Shown here in pieces: positions 26,213 to 36,762 of a DNA stretch of 64,000 bases. A program made the translations under genes and the position numbers. Positions within the stretch are counted from its first letter, which is position 1; each line of letters begins with the position of its first letter. The stretch lies in the NCBI RefSeq assembly GCF_009604455.1, contig NZ_WEGL01000004.1:760510-824509 (forward strand). The letters are read 5' to 3'. The DNA is from Streptomyces sp. RB17. Its GTDB lineage: Bacteria > Actinomycetota > Actinomycetes > Streptomycetales > Streptomycetaceae. The notes beneath the pieces were generated by a model. That model was not told the origin of the DNA. It ran no database searches and worked only from the letters and a program-made list of their open reading frames with translations.

Positions 26213-26392
26213 ATGGACTACGTCTCCGCGCTCGTGCCCCCGGTCGTGATGGCCGTGTTCTTCATCGGTGTGGTCAGGGTGATCGTGAAGACCCAGGGCG
26301 GGGCCGCCAAGGCCAAGGAGGACGCGGCCGTCGACGCCGCCCTCGCGCGCGCGGAGAGCGCGCGTAAGGCCTCCGCCCGCGGCGACGCCTGA
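26213..26392 (+). CDS. Small single-span membrane protein
   Basis: 59 residues: a short extracellular start, one membrane segment (about residues 5-26, V-P-P-V-V-M-A-V-F-F-I-G-V-V), then a charged Ala/Lys/Glu helix. TACTCT stands 7 bases before the ATG, which supports this start and expression. Function unknown. The gap to the previous gene (194 bases) shows nothing else I can name. Confidence 0.75.
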   Translation: MDYVSALVPPVVMAVFFIGVVRVIVKTQGGAAKAKEDAAVDAALARAESARKASARGDA

Positions 26393-26514
26393 GTCCGACC
26401 GCCGCCGGGCCCCGGCTCCGTCACGTCGAGCCGCGCGCCCTTTTTGTTCGCATTCATGGGCTTAGTGCACGTTCGGCACGCCATTGCCGGGATCTCCCAC
26501 TATTGTTCTGAGGT

Positions 26515-27009
26515 GTGCCTCGCCCATTGGGAGAACTCGAAGACGCGGTCATGACGCGGGTGTGGAAGTGGAACCGCCCGGTGACCGTTCGAGAAGTCCT
26601 GGAAGACCTCCAGCAGGAACGCTCCCTCGCGTACACCACCGTGATGACGGTTTTGGACAATCTCCATCAGAAGGGCTGGGTGCGCCGCGAGGCGGAAGGG
26701 CGGGCCTATCGATATGAGGCCGTCTCGACGCGAGCCGCGTACGCCGCCGCCCTCATGAACGACGCCTGGTCGCAGAGCGACAACCCGGCAGCCGCTCTCG
26801 TCGCCTTCTTCGGGATGATGAGCGACGAACAGCGCCAGGCCCTACGGGACGCCGTACGCATCGTCCAGGGACCGGAAACCCAGGAAGCTCCCGAACCGCG
26901 GCAACAGGAAGCCGCGCGAGAGGAAGACCGGGAAGCCCCGGAACGGGAAGCGCCCGAAGCGCGGGAAGAGGAGAACCCCGGCTCGGCACCGGACGCGGAC
27001 GGGCGATAG
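26515..27009 (+). CDS. BlaI/MecI/CopY-family transcriptional regulator
   Basis: 164 residues. The N-terminal winged helix matches the PF03965 pattern: L-G-E-L-E-D-A-V-M-T-R-V-W, then Y-T-T-V-M-T-V-L-D-N-L-H-Q-K-G-W-V-R-R, the recognition helix. The C-terminal third is a Glu/Pro/Arg-rich tail. No BlaR/MecR-type M56 peptidase is adjacent, so it is an orphan and its inducer is unknown. TATTGT lies 8 bases before the GTG. Its TAG stop forms part of the TAGCGT -10 element of the next gene. Confidence 0.88.
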   Translation: MPRPLGELEDAVMTRVWKWNRPVTVREVLEDLQQERSLAYTTVMTVLDNLHQKGWVRREAEGRAYRYEAVSTRAAYAAALMNDAWSQSDNPAAALVAFFGMMSDEQRQALRDAVRIVQGPETQEAPEPRQQEAAREEDREAPEREAPEAREEENPGSAPDADGR

Positions 27010-27018
27010 CGTCCGCTC

Positions 27019-27552
27019 ATGTCAGCAGAGCGCCCTGAAGTGTCCGCAAAAGCCATCACGGTCCGGCGCGCCCGGACCAGCGATGTCCCGGTGGTGCGCC
27101 GCCTCCTCGACGCCTACGCCCGTGACCGCATCCTGCTCGACAAAGCCACGGTCACGCTTTACGAAGACATCCAGGAGTTCTGGGTCGCAGAACGCGACGA
27201 CAACGCCGAGGTGGTCGGCTGCGGTGCGCTGCACGTCATGTGGGAGGACCTCGCGGAAGTCCGCACTCTCGCGGTGAAGCCCGGCCTCAAGGGCGCCGGT
27301 GTCGGTCATCAGTTGCTGGAGAAGTTGCTGCAGACCGCGCGCTGGCTCGGCGTTCGCCGGGTTTTCTGCCTGACCTTCGAAGTGGACTTCTTCGGGAAGC
27401 ACGGCTTCGTGGAGATCGGCGAGACACCGGTCGACACCGATGTGTACGCGGAGCTGTTGCGTTCCTATGACGAGGGCGTCGCGGAGTTCCTGGGTCTCGA
27501 ACGAGTGAAACCGAACACCTTGGGTAACAGCCGGATGCTTCTGCATCTGTGA
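27019..27552 (+). CDS. argA: GNAT acetyltransferase, probable N-acetylglutamate synthase (mycobacterial ArgA type)
   Basis: 177 residues. GNAT fold with the acetyl-CoA loop region G-L-K-G-A-G-V-G-H. As I recall it, M. tuberculosis ArgA (Rv2747) shares the segments V-R-R-A-R-T-S-D-V-P, Q-E-F-W-V-A-E, V-G-C-G-A-L-H-V, L-T-F-E, H-G-F and an ending V-K-P-N-T-L-G-N-S-R-M-L-L. That enzyme acetylates glutamate or glutamine to start arginine synthesis. Leaderless: TAGCGT is 6 bases before the ATG. No other arg gene is close. Confidence 0.8.
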   Translation: MSAERPEVSAKAITVRRARTSDVPVVRRLLDAYARDRILLDKATVTLYEDIQEFWVAERDDNAEVVGCGALHVMWEDLAEVRTLAVKPGLKGAGVGHQLLEKLLQTARWLGVRRVFCLTFEVDFFGKHGFVEIGETPVDTDVYAELLRSYDEGVAEFLGLERVKPNTLGNSRMLLHL

Positions 27553-27678
27553 TCGTCATTGCCCCGGTGCCCTATGTCCGAAACGCGCATGTTTCCGGGC
27601 GGAGGCGGTCCGTCGGTCCTCTACCCGTCCTCTCCCAGGGGTTTGTGTTTTTCCGGCAAAAGCGGTTTGCTTTCCGAC

Positions 27679-27700
27679 GTACTGCAGTACTGCATATAAC
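27679..27700 (+). promoter_or_regulatory. Palindrome and -10-like box upstream of lsr2
   Basis: A perfect 12-bp palindrome GTACTGCAGTAC (27679-27690) is followed by TATAAC (27695-27700) about 70 bases before the lsr2 start. The segment is one of the most AT-rich in the window. It could be the lsr2 promoter with an operator or an Lsr2 self-binding site. Confidence 0.45.
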
Positions 27701-27767
27701 AGGGGCGGCGAAACGGCGGGACGCCGCAGAGCCCTGGTCCTCAACGTTATCGATGAAAGGAAATCCG

Positions 27768-28103
27768 GTGGCACAGAAGGTTCAGGTCCTTCTTGTCGAC
27801 GACCTCGACGGCGGCGAGGCGGACGAGACCGTGACGTTCGCGCTGGACGGCAAGACGTACGAGATCGATCTCACGACCACCAATGCGGACAAGCTGCGCG
27901 GCCTTCTCGATCCCTATGTGAAGGGCGGTCGTCGTACCGGTGGCCGTGCGTCGGGCGGACGCGGAAAGGCGCGTGCCGCTTCCGGTGGCAGCCAGGACAC
28001 CGCGGCGATCCGCGCCTGGGCGAAGGAGAACGGTTACGAGGTCAACGACCGCGGTCGTGTTCCCGCGACCATTCGCGAGGCCTACGAGAAGGCCAACGGC
28101 TGA
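27768..28103 (+). CDS. lsr2: Nucleoid-associated protein Lsr2
   Basis: A 111-residue H-NS-like xenogeneic silencer that coats AT-rich DNA. The N-terminal dimerisation domain (A-Q-K-V-Q-V-L-L-V-D-D-L-D-G-G) is joined by a Gly/Arg linker to the DNA-binding domain with the minor-groove motif R-G-R in N-D-R-G-R-V-P-A. GTG start with GAAAGG 7 bases upstream. It converges on the next gene, and their 3' ends overlap by 22 bases. Confidence 0.96.
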   Translation: MAQKVQVLLVDDLDGGEADETVTFALDGKTYEIDLTTTNADKLRGLLDPYVKGGRRTGGRASGGRGKARAASGGSQDTAAIRAWAKENGYEVNDRGRVPATIREAYEKANG

Positions 28104-28741
28104 TCCCGCCGGCAGGCGGTCGGCAGTCCCGCGCGCGGGCGCCGCAGCCGGACCCGGTGGCACTGCGCTGCCACCGTGTCCAGCAGTCGTACGAGATCGG
28201 GGGCGCCCTTCTCGCGCCCCAGGGCCGGCATCGCCGGCAGCGAGGCCTCGACCTCGCCTCCGGGCCCAGGGGGCCGCAGCCACACGGCGGCCCCCTGCAC
28301 GGACCCGGCCCGCACGAACCCCTCGGACCCGGTCGCCGGCGGGACCGGTGCCTCCATCGCGTCGCCCGCCCCCAGGACCCGCAGGTCGAGGGCCACGGCG
28401 CTCCACTCCAGCCAGTCCAGCAACCCCGGCAGCTCCTCCGCGCTGCCCGCGGCCACCAGCAGCTCCATCCGGTCGCCCCGAAGGGCCACCGGAGAGCCCG
28501 GCGCGAGATGCCGGAGCGCCCCCGCGCCCGCCTCGGCCGGCACGTCCAGGACGTCGAACCGCACCCCGGTGAGCAGCCGCAGCGGCCGTCCGGGCACTGT
28601 CGCCCAGCCCAGATCGTTCTCGTACCAGTGCCGGACCCGGGCATCCGGGCCGTCCGGAAGACCACCGGTGTCCGGTACGTCCGGATCGAGAGGACGACGA
28701 GGAAGGGGGACCGTTGAGGCCGTGGGGACCGAGCCAACCAT
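28082..28741 (-). CDS. SCO3374-family protein
   Basis: 219 residues from the ATG at 28741. No signal peptide or obvious catalytic motif. Features seen: V-R-H-W-Y-E-N-D-L-G-W-A-T-V-P-G near residue 37, G-V-R-F-D-V-L-D-V-P, and a late V-R-L-L-D-T-V-A-A-Q-C-H-R. The position between lsr2 and clpC fits the named family SCO3374 of Streptomyces; some relatives carry a bifunctional primase/polymerase-like N-terminal fold, which I cannot confirm. The last codons overlap the end of lsr2 on the other strand. Confidence 0.75.
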   Translation of the reverse strand: MVGSVPTASTVPLPRRPLDPDVPDTGGLPDGPDARVRHWYENDLGWATVPGRPLRLLTGVRFDVLDVPAEAGAGALRHLAPGSPVALRGDRMELLVAAGSAEELPGLLDWLEWSAVALDLRVLGAGDAMEAPVPPATGSEGFVRAGSVQGAAVWLRPPGPGGEVEASLPAMPALGREKGAPDLVRLLDTVAAQCHRVRLRRPRAGLPTACRRDQPLAFS

Positions 28742-29171
28742 GTCAAGTGCAACCGCCGAAGCATCCGCCGGGTTACGCTGCGTGTCAGATTGATCGCGCA
28801 GAGTGCCGAAAGAGGGGGCGCGCGGGGGTGCGGGGAGGCGCAAGGTTGTTCGCCCATAGCGGAGGGAACCGGTGCGCGCCGCATGGAGTGTCAGTCCCGG
28901 CGGGTAAGACATGCCTAGTGGGAGGGGACGACACGCAGGACGGGCCGTCTCACGTTCGCCATCGGCGTACTGGCGATGGGGGTAACTGCCTGGCCTGCGG
29001 GAACATCGTCTCGCACCATCGGGTTGGAGCAGATGTCGGCGCACACGGTCAGGAGGCCATCGACGGTGTCGGCAGTTGGAATGAGCGGTCCCCGCTTGCG
29101 GGACTAAGCTGCGGAAGGACAGGGAGGGGAAGTTCCCCCCACTGCCTGACCGCTCTGAGGAGCGATTAACG
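28742..29171 (+). promoter_or_regulatory. clpC upstream region with two ClgR-type operators
   Basis: 430 bases without a supported gene between the divergent SCO3374-family gene and clpC. Two sites match the ClgR consensus GTTCGC-N5-GCG exactly: 28848-28861 (GTTCGC-CCATA-GCG) and 28954-28967 (GTTCGC-CATCG-GCG), 106 bases apart. ClgR is the activator of clp and lon genes in Streptomyces. A short inverted repeat GTCCC/GGGAC lies about 70 bases before clpC. I could not fix the start of transcription. Confidence 0.7.
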
Positions 29172-31697
<2,526 letters not shown>

Positions 31698-31721
31698 GCC
31701 TCCGGCGGAATGGCCGAACGA

Positions 31722-31753
31722 AAGGGGCCGGTGCTGCACAGCACCGGCCCCTT
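31722..31753. terminator. clpC terminator, shared with the convergent phosphatase gene
   Basis: A 14-bp perfect stem (AAGGGGCCGGTGCT/AGCACCGGCCCCTT) with a GCAC loop and a short T-pair after it. It lies between the convergent clpC and phosphatase genes. Confidence 0.85.
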
Positions 31754-31777
31754 CCGCATGCCCGCGAACGCAGTGAC

Positions 31778-32395
31778 CTACGACAACTGCCCGTTGTAGT
31801 CCGGCAGTTTGAAGGTCTTCTCGGCGTGGCCGCCGGAAAGGTCGGTGGCACTGTTGCCGATGTTCGCGATGATCGTGTAGCCCTTGTTCTCGATGTCGAC
31901 GCGCTGGGCGGTCTTGTAGGCGGCGACATCCTTGAACAGGTCGAACAGGCCGCGGACATAGAGGCCGGAGACGTCGTAGCCGTCGTGTTCGAGGTTGTAC
32001 TCGGTGGGCAGGTAGATGATGCCCGGGCGCGCCGTGACGAAGAACAGCGAGACGCCGTGCTCCTGGGCGTACTGCGCGACGTTCAGGACCGGCTTGTTGG
32101 CCGGCTGCGGGTAGCTGAAGCCGAAGTCGGTCTCCAGCGTGGTGTTGTCGATGTCGAAGACGATCGCCTGCTTCTCGCCCGGCCCGGCGTCGGCGATCCG
32201 CTCCTTCAGGTACGGCAGTGCCTGGTCCATCACGGCCTGGCAGTCCTTCTGCCAGGTGGCGTAGTCCACCTTGGCGGTGGTGCTGCTCGTGGTCGCCGTG
32301 TCGTCCGCCGCGTGGGCCGGGGCGGCCATCGCGGCCAGGGCGGCCACTGAGACGGCGGTTGCGGAAATGCGGAGCGCCCAGGGGCGTCTGGTCAT
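31778..32395 (-). CDS. Secreted HAD-family acid phosphatase
   Basis: 205 residues with a Sec signal peptide (R-R at residues 3-4, hydrophobic core, likely cut after A-H-A near residue 30). The HAD nucleophile motif is F-D-I-D-N-T-T-L-E-T-D, the second motif F-F-V-T-A-R-P, and later N-I-G-N-S. This fits the PF03767 acid phosphatases, which remove phosphate from small esters outside the cell. ATG at 32395 is preceded by GAGAGG. The substrate cannot be inferred. Confidence 0.88.
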   Translation of the reverse strand: MTRRPWALRISATAVSVAALAAMAAPAHAADDTATTSSTTAKVDYATWQKDCQAVMDQALPYLKERIADAGPGEKQAIVFDIDNTTLETDFGFSYPQPANKPVLNVAQYAQEHGVSLFFVTARPGIIYLPTEYNLEHDGYDVSGLYVRGLFDLFKDVAAYKTAQRVDIENKGYTIIANIGNSATDLSGGHAEKTFKLPDYNGQLS

Positions 32396-32781
32396 CGGTG
32401 GGGGTCCTCTCACGTCCGTACGCAAGCCTGAAATGTCAGGGGCATGATCTGAGGTGAGGGTGGCGCGAGGGGAACCGTAGGGTTACTGAACGGTAGGTGA
32501 CCAGAGGTGTGCGTCACATTTCCACGATCGCCGCATTGGGTCGCCGGTGATATGCCGCACAGGCGATATGTCCCTTACTAGCTCGGATAGTGGGATTGAT
32601 CCGCCGGTAAATCCGCCAGGTAAAGAGAGCTTCAAGGGCAAGTAAAGGGGCGCATCTACTACTGAACGCCGTAGACGAGGCGTTTTGGTGCGGGCAGGGT
32701 GCCGGGTTATCCAGGATTGGCCGCTCGGTGGAACGACCGTTCACCGGGTGGCGATTCTGCCCCCGACTCCACGAGGTTTCG
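32396..32781 (+). promoter_or_regulatory. Intergenic region and structured leader of the M23 peptidase gene
   Basis: 386 bases between divergent secreted-enzyme genes. The left half is relatively AT-rich and must hold both promoters; I see no unambiguous -35/-10 pair. The right half (about 32690-32775) can fold: GGTGGAAC/GTTCACC (one bulge) inside GGGCAG/CTGCCC. A regulated leader is plausible, but it does not match the c-di-AMP (ydaO) riboswitch core. Confidence 0.4.
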
Positions 32782-33333
32782 ATGTCCCCGCGCGTCACGT
32801 CCCGTTCTTCCCGTACGTCCTCGCTCCGTTCCCGCGTGGCCGTCCTGGCCGCCGGAACCGCGGCCGCGGCCGTGCTGGGGACCGGAGTCGCGAGCGCCGC
32901 CGCACCCTCCGCGGCCTCCTGGGTCCACCCGGTGAAGCCGTACACGCTCTCCGCGAGCTTCGCGCAGGCCGGCAGCCACTGGGGCGCCAGGCACAGTGGC
33001 CAGGACTTCGCCGTACCGACCGGCACCGACGTCGTCGCCGCGCACGGCGGCACCGTCGTCAAGGCCGGCCCGGGCGGCGCCGGTGACGGCGCGGCGTACG
33101 GCAACGCCGTTGTCATCTCGCACGGCAACGGCGCTTACACGCAGTACGCGCACCTGTCCCGGATCGACGTCAAGGCCGGCCAGATCGTCAAGACCGGCCA
33201 GCACATCGCCCGGTCCGGCTCCACCGGCAACTCCACCGGCCCGCACCTGCACTTCGAGGTCCGCAAGACCCCGCACCACGGCTCCGCCGTCGACCCGGTC
33301 GCCTTCCTGCGGGCCAAGGGCATCAGCCTCTGA
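32782..33333 (+). CDS. Secreted M23-family (LytM) peptidase
   Basis: 183 residues with a signal peptide (Arg-rich start, hydrophobic core, cut near A-S-A-A around residue 40). The LytM domain keeps the zinc ligands: H-S-G-Q-D-F near residue 71 and H-L-H-F near 154, and G-N-A-V-V-I-S-H-G. Such enzymes cut peptide cross-links in peptidoglycan. ATG with ACGAGG 6 bases upstream. It lacks extra cell-wall-binding domains. Its stop lies 1 base from the end of the convergent TetR gene. Confidence 0.93.
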   Translation: MSPRVTSRSSRTSSLRSRVAVLAAGTAAAAVLGTGVASAAAPSAASWVHPVKPYTLSASFAQAGSHWGARHSGQDFAVPTGTDVVAAHGGTVVKAGPGGAGDGAAYGNAVVISHGNGAYTQYAHLSRIDVKAGQIVKTGQHIARSGSTGNSTGPHLHFEVRKTPHHGSAVDPVAFLRAKGISL

Positions 33334-33334
33334 G

Positions 33335-33934
33335 TCAGTCCTGCCGGCGTGCGTGTTCGTGCGCCTGGGTGATCAGGTCCAGGGCGACTTCGAGGACTGT
33401 CGTGCGCTTCTTCTCGAAGTCGCCTTCGAGGTCCTGCATCAGGAACATCCCCGCGTGCAGGGTGAACAGCGCGCTGACCGAGCGCACCTGGTCGACGAGC
33501 TCGGCCTTCGGGTCGATGAGGATGTCCCGCAGATCGCGCATCCGGTCTTTGAAGATGTCGCCGATGCGCAGGTCCCGGACCGTGCCCTGGTTGTCGTGCA
33601 TGAAGCGGAAGAGCGGTTCGGCGTCGGCCAGCACGCGGCTGTAGCGCCGTACCATCTCCTGCTTGGTCTGAAGGGTGGGCGGCTGGCTGCGGCCCCACTC
33701 GATCAGGTCCTCGATCGGCTTCGTCAGATCCTCGAAGAGGCTGACGATGATCTCTTCCTTCGTCTTGAAGTGGTAGTACAGGGCCGCCTTCGTGACGTCG
33801 AGACGCTCGGCGATCTCGCGCAGCGAGGTCTTCTCGTAGCCCTGCTCCGCGAAGAGTTCGAGCGCCACGTCCTGGATGCGCTGGCGGGTGTTGCCGCGGC
33901 GCTGTTGCTTCGTGCCGTCCATGGTGACGCCCAT
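33335..33934 (-). CDS. TetR-family regulator of the adjacent MFS pump
   Basis: 199 residues. The helix-turn-helix reads L-R-E-I-A-E-R-L-D-V-T-K-A-A-L-Y-Y-H-F with the typical K-E-E-I after it. The ligand domain is all-helical. The ATG at 33934 has AAGGAG 7 bases upstream and wins over an ATG 12 bases later. It is divergent from a drug-efflux-type MFS gene, and the gap carries a symmetric pair of operators, so it very likely represses itself and the pump. Confidence 0.93.
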   Translation of the reverse strand: MGVTMDGTKQQRRGNTRQRIQDVALELFAEQGYEKTSLREIAERLDVTKAALYYHFKTKEEIIVSLFEDLTKPIEDLIEWGRSQPPTLQTKQEMVRRYSRVLADAEPLFRFMHDNQGTVRDLRIGDIFKDRMRDLRDILIDPKAELVDQVRSVSALFTLHAGMFLMQDLEGDFEKKRTTVLEVALDLITQAHEHARRQD

Positions 33935-33961
33935 CCTCGTACTCCTTGCGCTCCCGCGGAA

Positions 33962-34031
33962 ACTTACTTGACGACCGGCTAGTGGCAGGCTACCTTCCCA
34001 GTGTACTGAACTAGCCGGGCGGCAAGTAAGT
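33962..34031. promoter_or_regulatory. Paired inverted TetR operators between regulator and MFS pump
   Basis: Two inverted copies of a 22-base element, ACTTACTTG-N4-CCGGCTAGT (33962-33983) and ACTAGCCGG-N4-CAAGTAAGT (34010-34031). The arms are exact and share one centre at 33996/33997. Each element is also a partial dyad (ACTnnCnnG/CnnGnnAGT). TACCTT between them may be a -10 box. Confidence 0.8.
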
Positions 34032-34057
34032 AGCCGCCGCAGGGGGAATGGGAAGAG

Positions 34058-35638
34058 ATGGCGGACACGGTCGAAAGCGTCATGGAAAGCAAACCGGAGG
34101 GCAAACAGCCCAAGAGCGTGCGAGTGGTCCTGCTCGCACTCATGATCGCGATGATGCTCGCGATGCTCGACAACATGATCGTGGGTACGGCGATGCCGAC
34201 GATCGTGGGCGAGCTGGGCGGCCTGGAGCACCTGTCCTGGGTGGTCACCGGCTACACCCTCGCCACCGCCGCCTCCACCCCGATCTGGGGCAAGCTCGGT
34301 GACATGTTCGGGCGCAAGGGCTCGTTCCTCACCTCGATCGTGATCTTCCTGATCGGCTCGGCGCTCAGCGGCATGGCCCAGAACATGGGCGAGCTCATCG
34401 GCTTCCGGGCCGTACAGGGCCTGGGTGCCGGCGGTCTGATGGTCGGCGTCATGGCGATCATCGGCGATCTGATCCCGCCGCGGGAGCGCGGCAAGTACAC
34501 GGGCATGATGGCCGGCGTCATGGCGCTGGCGATGATCGGCGGCCCGCTGGTCGGCGGCACCATCACCGACAACTGGGGCTGGCGCTGGTCCTTCTACATC
34601 AACCTGCCGCTCGGGGCCGTGGCCCTCGCGCTGGTCACCGCCGTACTGCACCTGCCGAAGAAGCGGTCGCAGGCGCGCATCGACTACCTGGGTGTCGCGC
34701 TGCTGACCGTCGGCATCACCGCGATCGTGCTGGTCACCACCTGGGGCGGCAGCGAGTACGCCTGGACCTCCGCGCGGATCATGGAGCTGACCAGCATCGG
34801 CGTCGTCGCGCTGATCGGCTTCGTGTGGTGGCAGACCAGGGCCACCGAGCCGGTCGTACCGCTGCACATGTTCCGCAGCCGCAACTTCACGCTGATGTCC
34901 GTCATCGGCTTCATCACCGGCTTCGTGATGTTCGGCGCCACGCTCTACCTGCCGCTGTACCAGCAGTCGGTGCAGGGCGCCTCCGCGACCAACTCCGGTC
35001 TGCTGCTCCTGCCGATGCTCGGTGCGATGCTCGTGACCTCGATGGTCGCGGGCCGGGTCACCACCAACAGCGGCCGCTACAAGATCTTCCCGATCGTCGG
35101 CGGTGCGCTGATGATCGTCGGGCTGTATCTGCTGTCGCTGATGGACACGGGTACGACCCGGCTGACCTCCGGCATCTACATGGCCGTGCTGGGTCTGGGC
35201 ATGGGCTGCCTGATGCAGATCACCATGCTGGTGGCGCAGAACAGCGTGGAGATGAAGGACATGGGCGTCGCGTCGTCGTCCACGACCCTGTTCCGTACGC
35301 TCGGCTCCTCCTTCGGTGTGGCCATCATGGGCGCGCTGTTCAACGACCGGGTCAAGCACGTGATGGCCGAGCGGGCCGGTGCGCTGGGCAAGGGCGTCAC
35401 CGAGAAGTCCGCGGCGCTGGACGCGAAGCACCTGAAGATGCTGCCGGCCCCGGTCCGGGACGCGTACCAGTACGCGGTGTCCGCCGGTACGCACTCGGCG
35501 TTCCTGCTGGGCGCGGGGATCGCGGTGCTCGTGCTGGCCGCGGCGGTGTTCGTGAAGGAGGTTCCGCTCAAGGGCGCGATGCCTTCGGCGAAGAGCGACG
35601 AGGACGCGGCTCCGGTGCAGGTCGTCGAGGCGGTCTGA
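34058..35638 (+). CDS. MFS drug-efflux transporter (DHA2, EmrB/QacA type, 14 spans)
   Basis: 526 residues, the usual size for 14-span proton antiporters. Seen: L-D-N-M-I-V-G-T-A-M-P-T-I (span 1 signature of the DHA2 family), G-K-L-G-D-M-F-G-R-K-G (loop 2-3 motif), and G-G-P-L-V-G-G (span 5 motif C of exporters). Charged N-terminus and an acidic C-terminal tail. Divergent from its probable TetR repressor. The drug cannot be named. Confidence 0.93.
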   Translation: MADTVESVMESKPEGKQPKSVRVVLLALMIAMMLAMLDNMIVGTAMPTIVGELGGLEHLSWVVTGYTLATAASTPIWGKLGDMFGRKGSFLTSIVIFLIGSALSGMAQNMGELIGFRAVQGLGAGGLMVGVMAIIGDLIPPRERGKYTGMMAGVMALAMIGGPLVGGTITDNWGWRWSFYINLPLGAVALALVTAVLHLPKKRSQARIDYLGVALLTVGITAIVLVTTWGGSEYAWTSARIMELTSIGVVALIGFVWWQTRATEPVVPLHMFRSRNFTLMSVIGFITGFVMFGATLYLPLYQQSVQGASATNSGLLLLPMLGAMLVTSMVAGRVTTNSGRYKIFPIVGGALMIVGLYLLSLMDTGTTRLTSGIYMAVLGLGMGCLMQITMLVAQNSVEMKDMGVASSSTTLFRTLGSSFGVAIMGALFNDRVKHVMAERAGALGKGVTEKSAALDAKHLKMLPAPVRDAYQYAVSAGTHSAFLLGAGIAVLVLAAAVFVKEVPLKGAMPSAKSDEDAAPVQVVEAV

Positions 35639-35652
35639 GGCTCACCTGAACT

Positions 35653-35695
35653 GAAGACCCCGGGTCGGTGTCCGCCCCCGGGGTCTTCTTCTTTG
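35653..35695 (+). terminator. Terminator after the MFS gene
   Basis: A 12-bp perfect stem GAAGACCCCGGG/CCCGGGGTCTTC with a 12-base loop, followed by TTCTTT. Confidence 0.85.
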
Positions 35696-35734
35696 CCCGT
35701 GGCGTTGTCAGTGCCCCGTGTCACCATCGGCTGC

Positions 35735-36205
35735 ATGGACAAAGTGCGGCGGCTGCGTCTGGCCAAGGACGCTATGGACCGGGACTGGGCGGACCCCGGT
35801 CTCGATCTGGACGCCGTGGCGGCCTGCGCCGGGTACTCGCGGTATCACTTCCTGCGCGCCTTCAAGGACGTCTACGGCGAGACGCCGGGCCAGTATCTGA
35901 CCCACCGGCGGATCGAGCGCGCCGCGGAGATGCTGCGCTGCGCCAGCCTCACCGTGACCGAGATCTGCACCCTGGTCGGCTTCAGCAGCCTCGGCACGTT
36001 CTCCGCCCGTTTCAAGGCCCGCACCGGACTCACCCCGAGCGAGTACCGCGCGCGGCACGTGGGGCGCGGGGCCTCTCTGATACCCGGGTGCTACGCCATG
36101 CTCTGGGCCGGCGGATTCAGCACCGCAAGATCGGAGAAGCGGTCCGGCGCCGGTCCTGCCTACCGTGACGAGAGGGAATCCGCCGACAGGAGAGCAGAAA
36201 CATGA
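35735..36205 (+). CDS. AraC-family regulator
   Basis: 156 residues from the ATG at 35735; an in-frame TTG at 35693 falls in the terminator and is unlikely. The protein is almost only an AraC DNA-binding domain: first helix-turn-helix L-D-A-V-A-A-C-A-G-Y-S-R-Y-H-F, second V-T-E-I-C-T-L-V-G-F-S-S-L-G-T-F with S-A-R-F-K-A-R-T-G-L-T-P. No ligand domain. It overlaps the VOC gene by 4 bases (ATGA), so they are co-translated. Confidence 0.9.
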   Translation: MDKVRRLRLAKDAMDRDWADPGLDLDAVAACAGYSRYHFLRAFKDVYGETPGQYLTHRRIERAAEMLRCASLTVTEICTLVGFSSLGTFSARFKARTGLTPSEYRARHVGRGASLIPGCYAMLWAGGFSTARSEKRSGAGPAYRDERESADRRAET

Positions 36206-36648
36206 TCAAGGGGCTTGCCATCACCACCGTCTGGGTGCTGGACCAGGACCGGGCCAAGGAGTTCTACACCCAGAAGCTGGGGCTCGAGGTCCGCACGGAC
36301 ATGACCATGGGGGAGGGCGGTGCGCGCTGGCTGACCGTCGGCGCCCCCGGCCAGCCCGACGTGGAGCTGACGCTCATGGTGCCGGGGCCGCCCGCGATGG
36401 ACCCCGAGTCAGCCGGGATGATGCGGACGCTCGTCGCCAAGGGGGCGCTCGGCGCAGGGGTGTTGGTGACGGACGACATCCACGGCGACTACAAGAAGCT
36501 CAAGGACCGTGGGGTGGAGTTCCTCCAGGAGCCTCAGGAGCGGCCGTACGGCACGGAGGCGCTCTTCCGGGACGACTCCGGCAACTGGTTCTCCTTCACC
36601 CAGCGGCGGGAGGGCGGGCTGGATCTGGAGCGCGACTGGGCTTGCTGA
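36202..36648 (+). CDS. VOC-family (glyoxalase/bleomycin-resistance fold) protein
   Basis: 148 residues with two beta-alpha-beta-beta-beta units: V-W-V-L-D-Q-D-R-A-K-E-F-Y-T-Q-K-L-G-L-E near the start and Y-G-T-E-A-L-F-R-D-D-S-G-N-W-F-S in the second unit, where the last acidic metal ligand is expected. The exact substrate (glyoxal adduct, antibiotic, other) is not predictable. Coupled to an AraC regulator, a common arrangement for stress or detoxification genes. Confidence 0.88.
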   Translation: MIKGLAITTVWVLDQDRAKEFYTQKLGLEVRTDMTMGEGGARWLTVGAPGQPDVELTLMVPGPPAMDPESAGMMRTLVAKGALGAGVLVTDDIHGDYKKLKDRGVEFLQEPQERPYGTEALFRDDSGNWFSFTQRREGGLDLERDWAC

Positions 36649-36762
36649 GGGCCTCATGACTCGGGGCGCTCTGCGGTCCGGTGGCCGGGGCGCCGTCGTG
36701 ACCGGTCACGCGCACGCGGCGGACCGCACTCGGTACAGCCCCGTGCCCCTGCTGAGCCCTTG

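Noticed and set aside
28912..28986. Short plus-strand frame in the clpC upstream region
   Set aside because: It has no clear ribosome site and spans a proposed ClgR box; nothing supports translation.
32456..32781. c-di-AMP (ydaO-type) riboswitch before the M23 peptidase gene
   Set aside because: Cell-wall hydrolase genes in Streptomyces often have one, and disA is in the window, but the core words GGGGUGAAUC and GACAGCUAAC are absent. Only generic hairpins remain.
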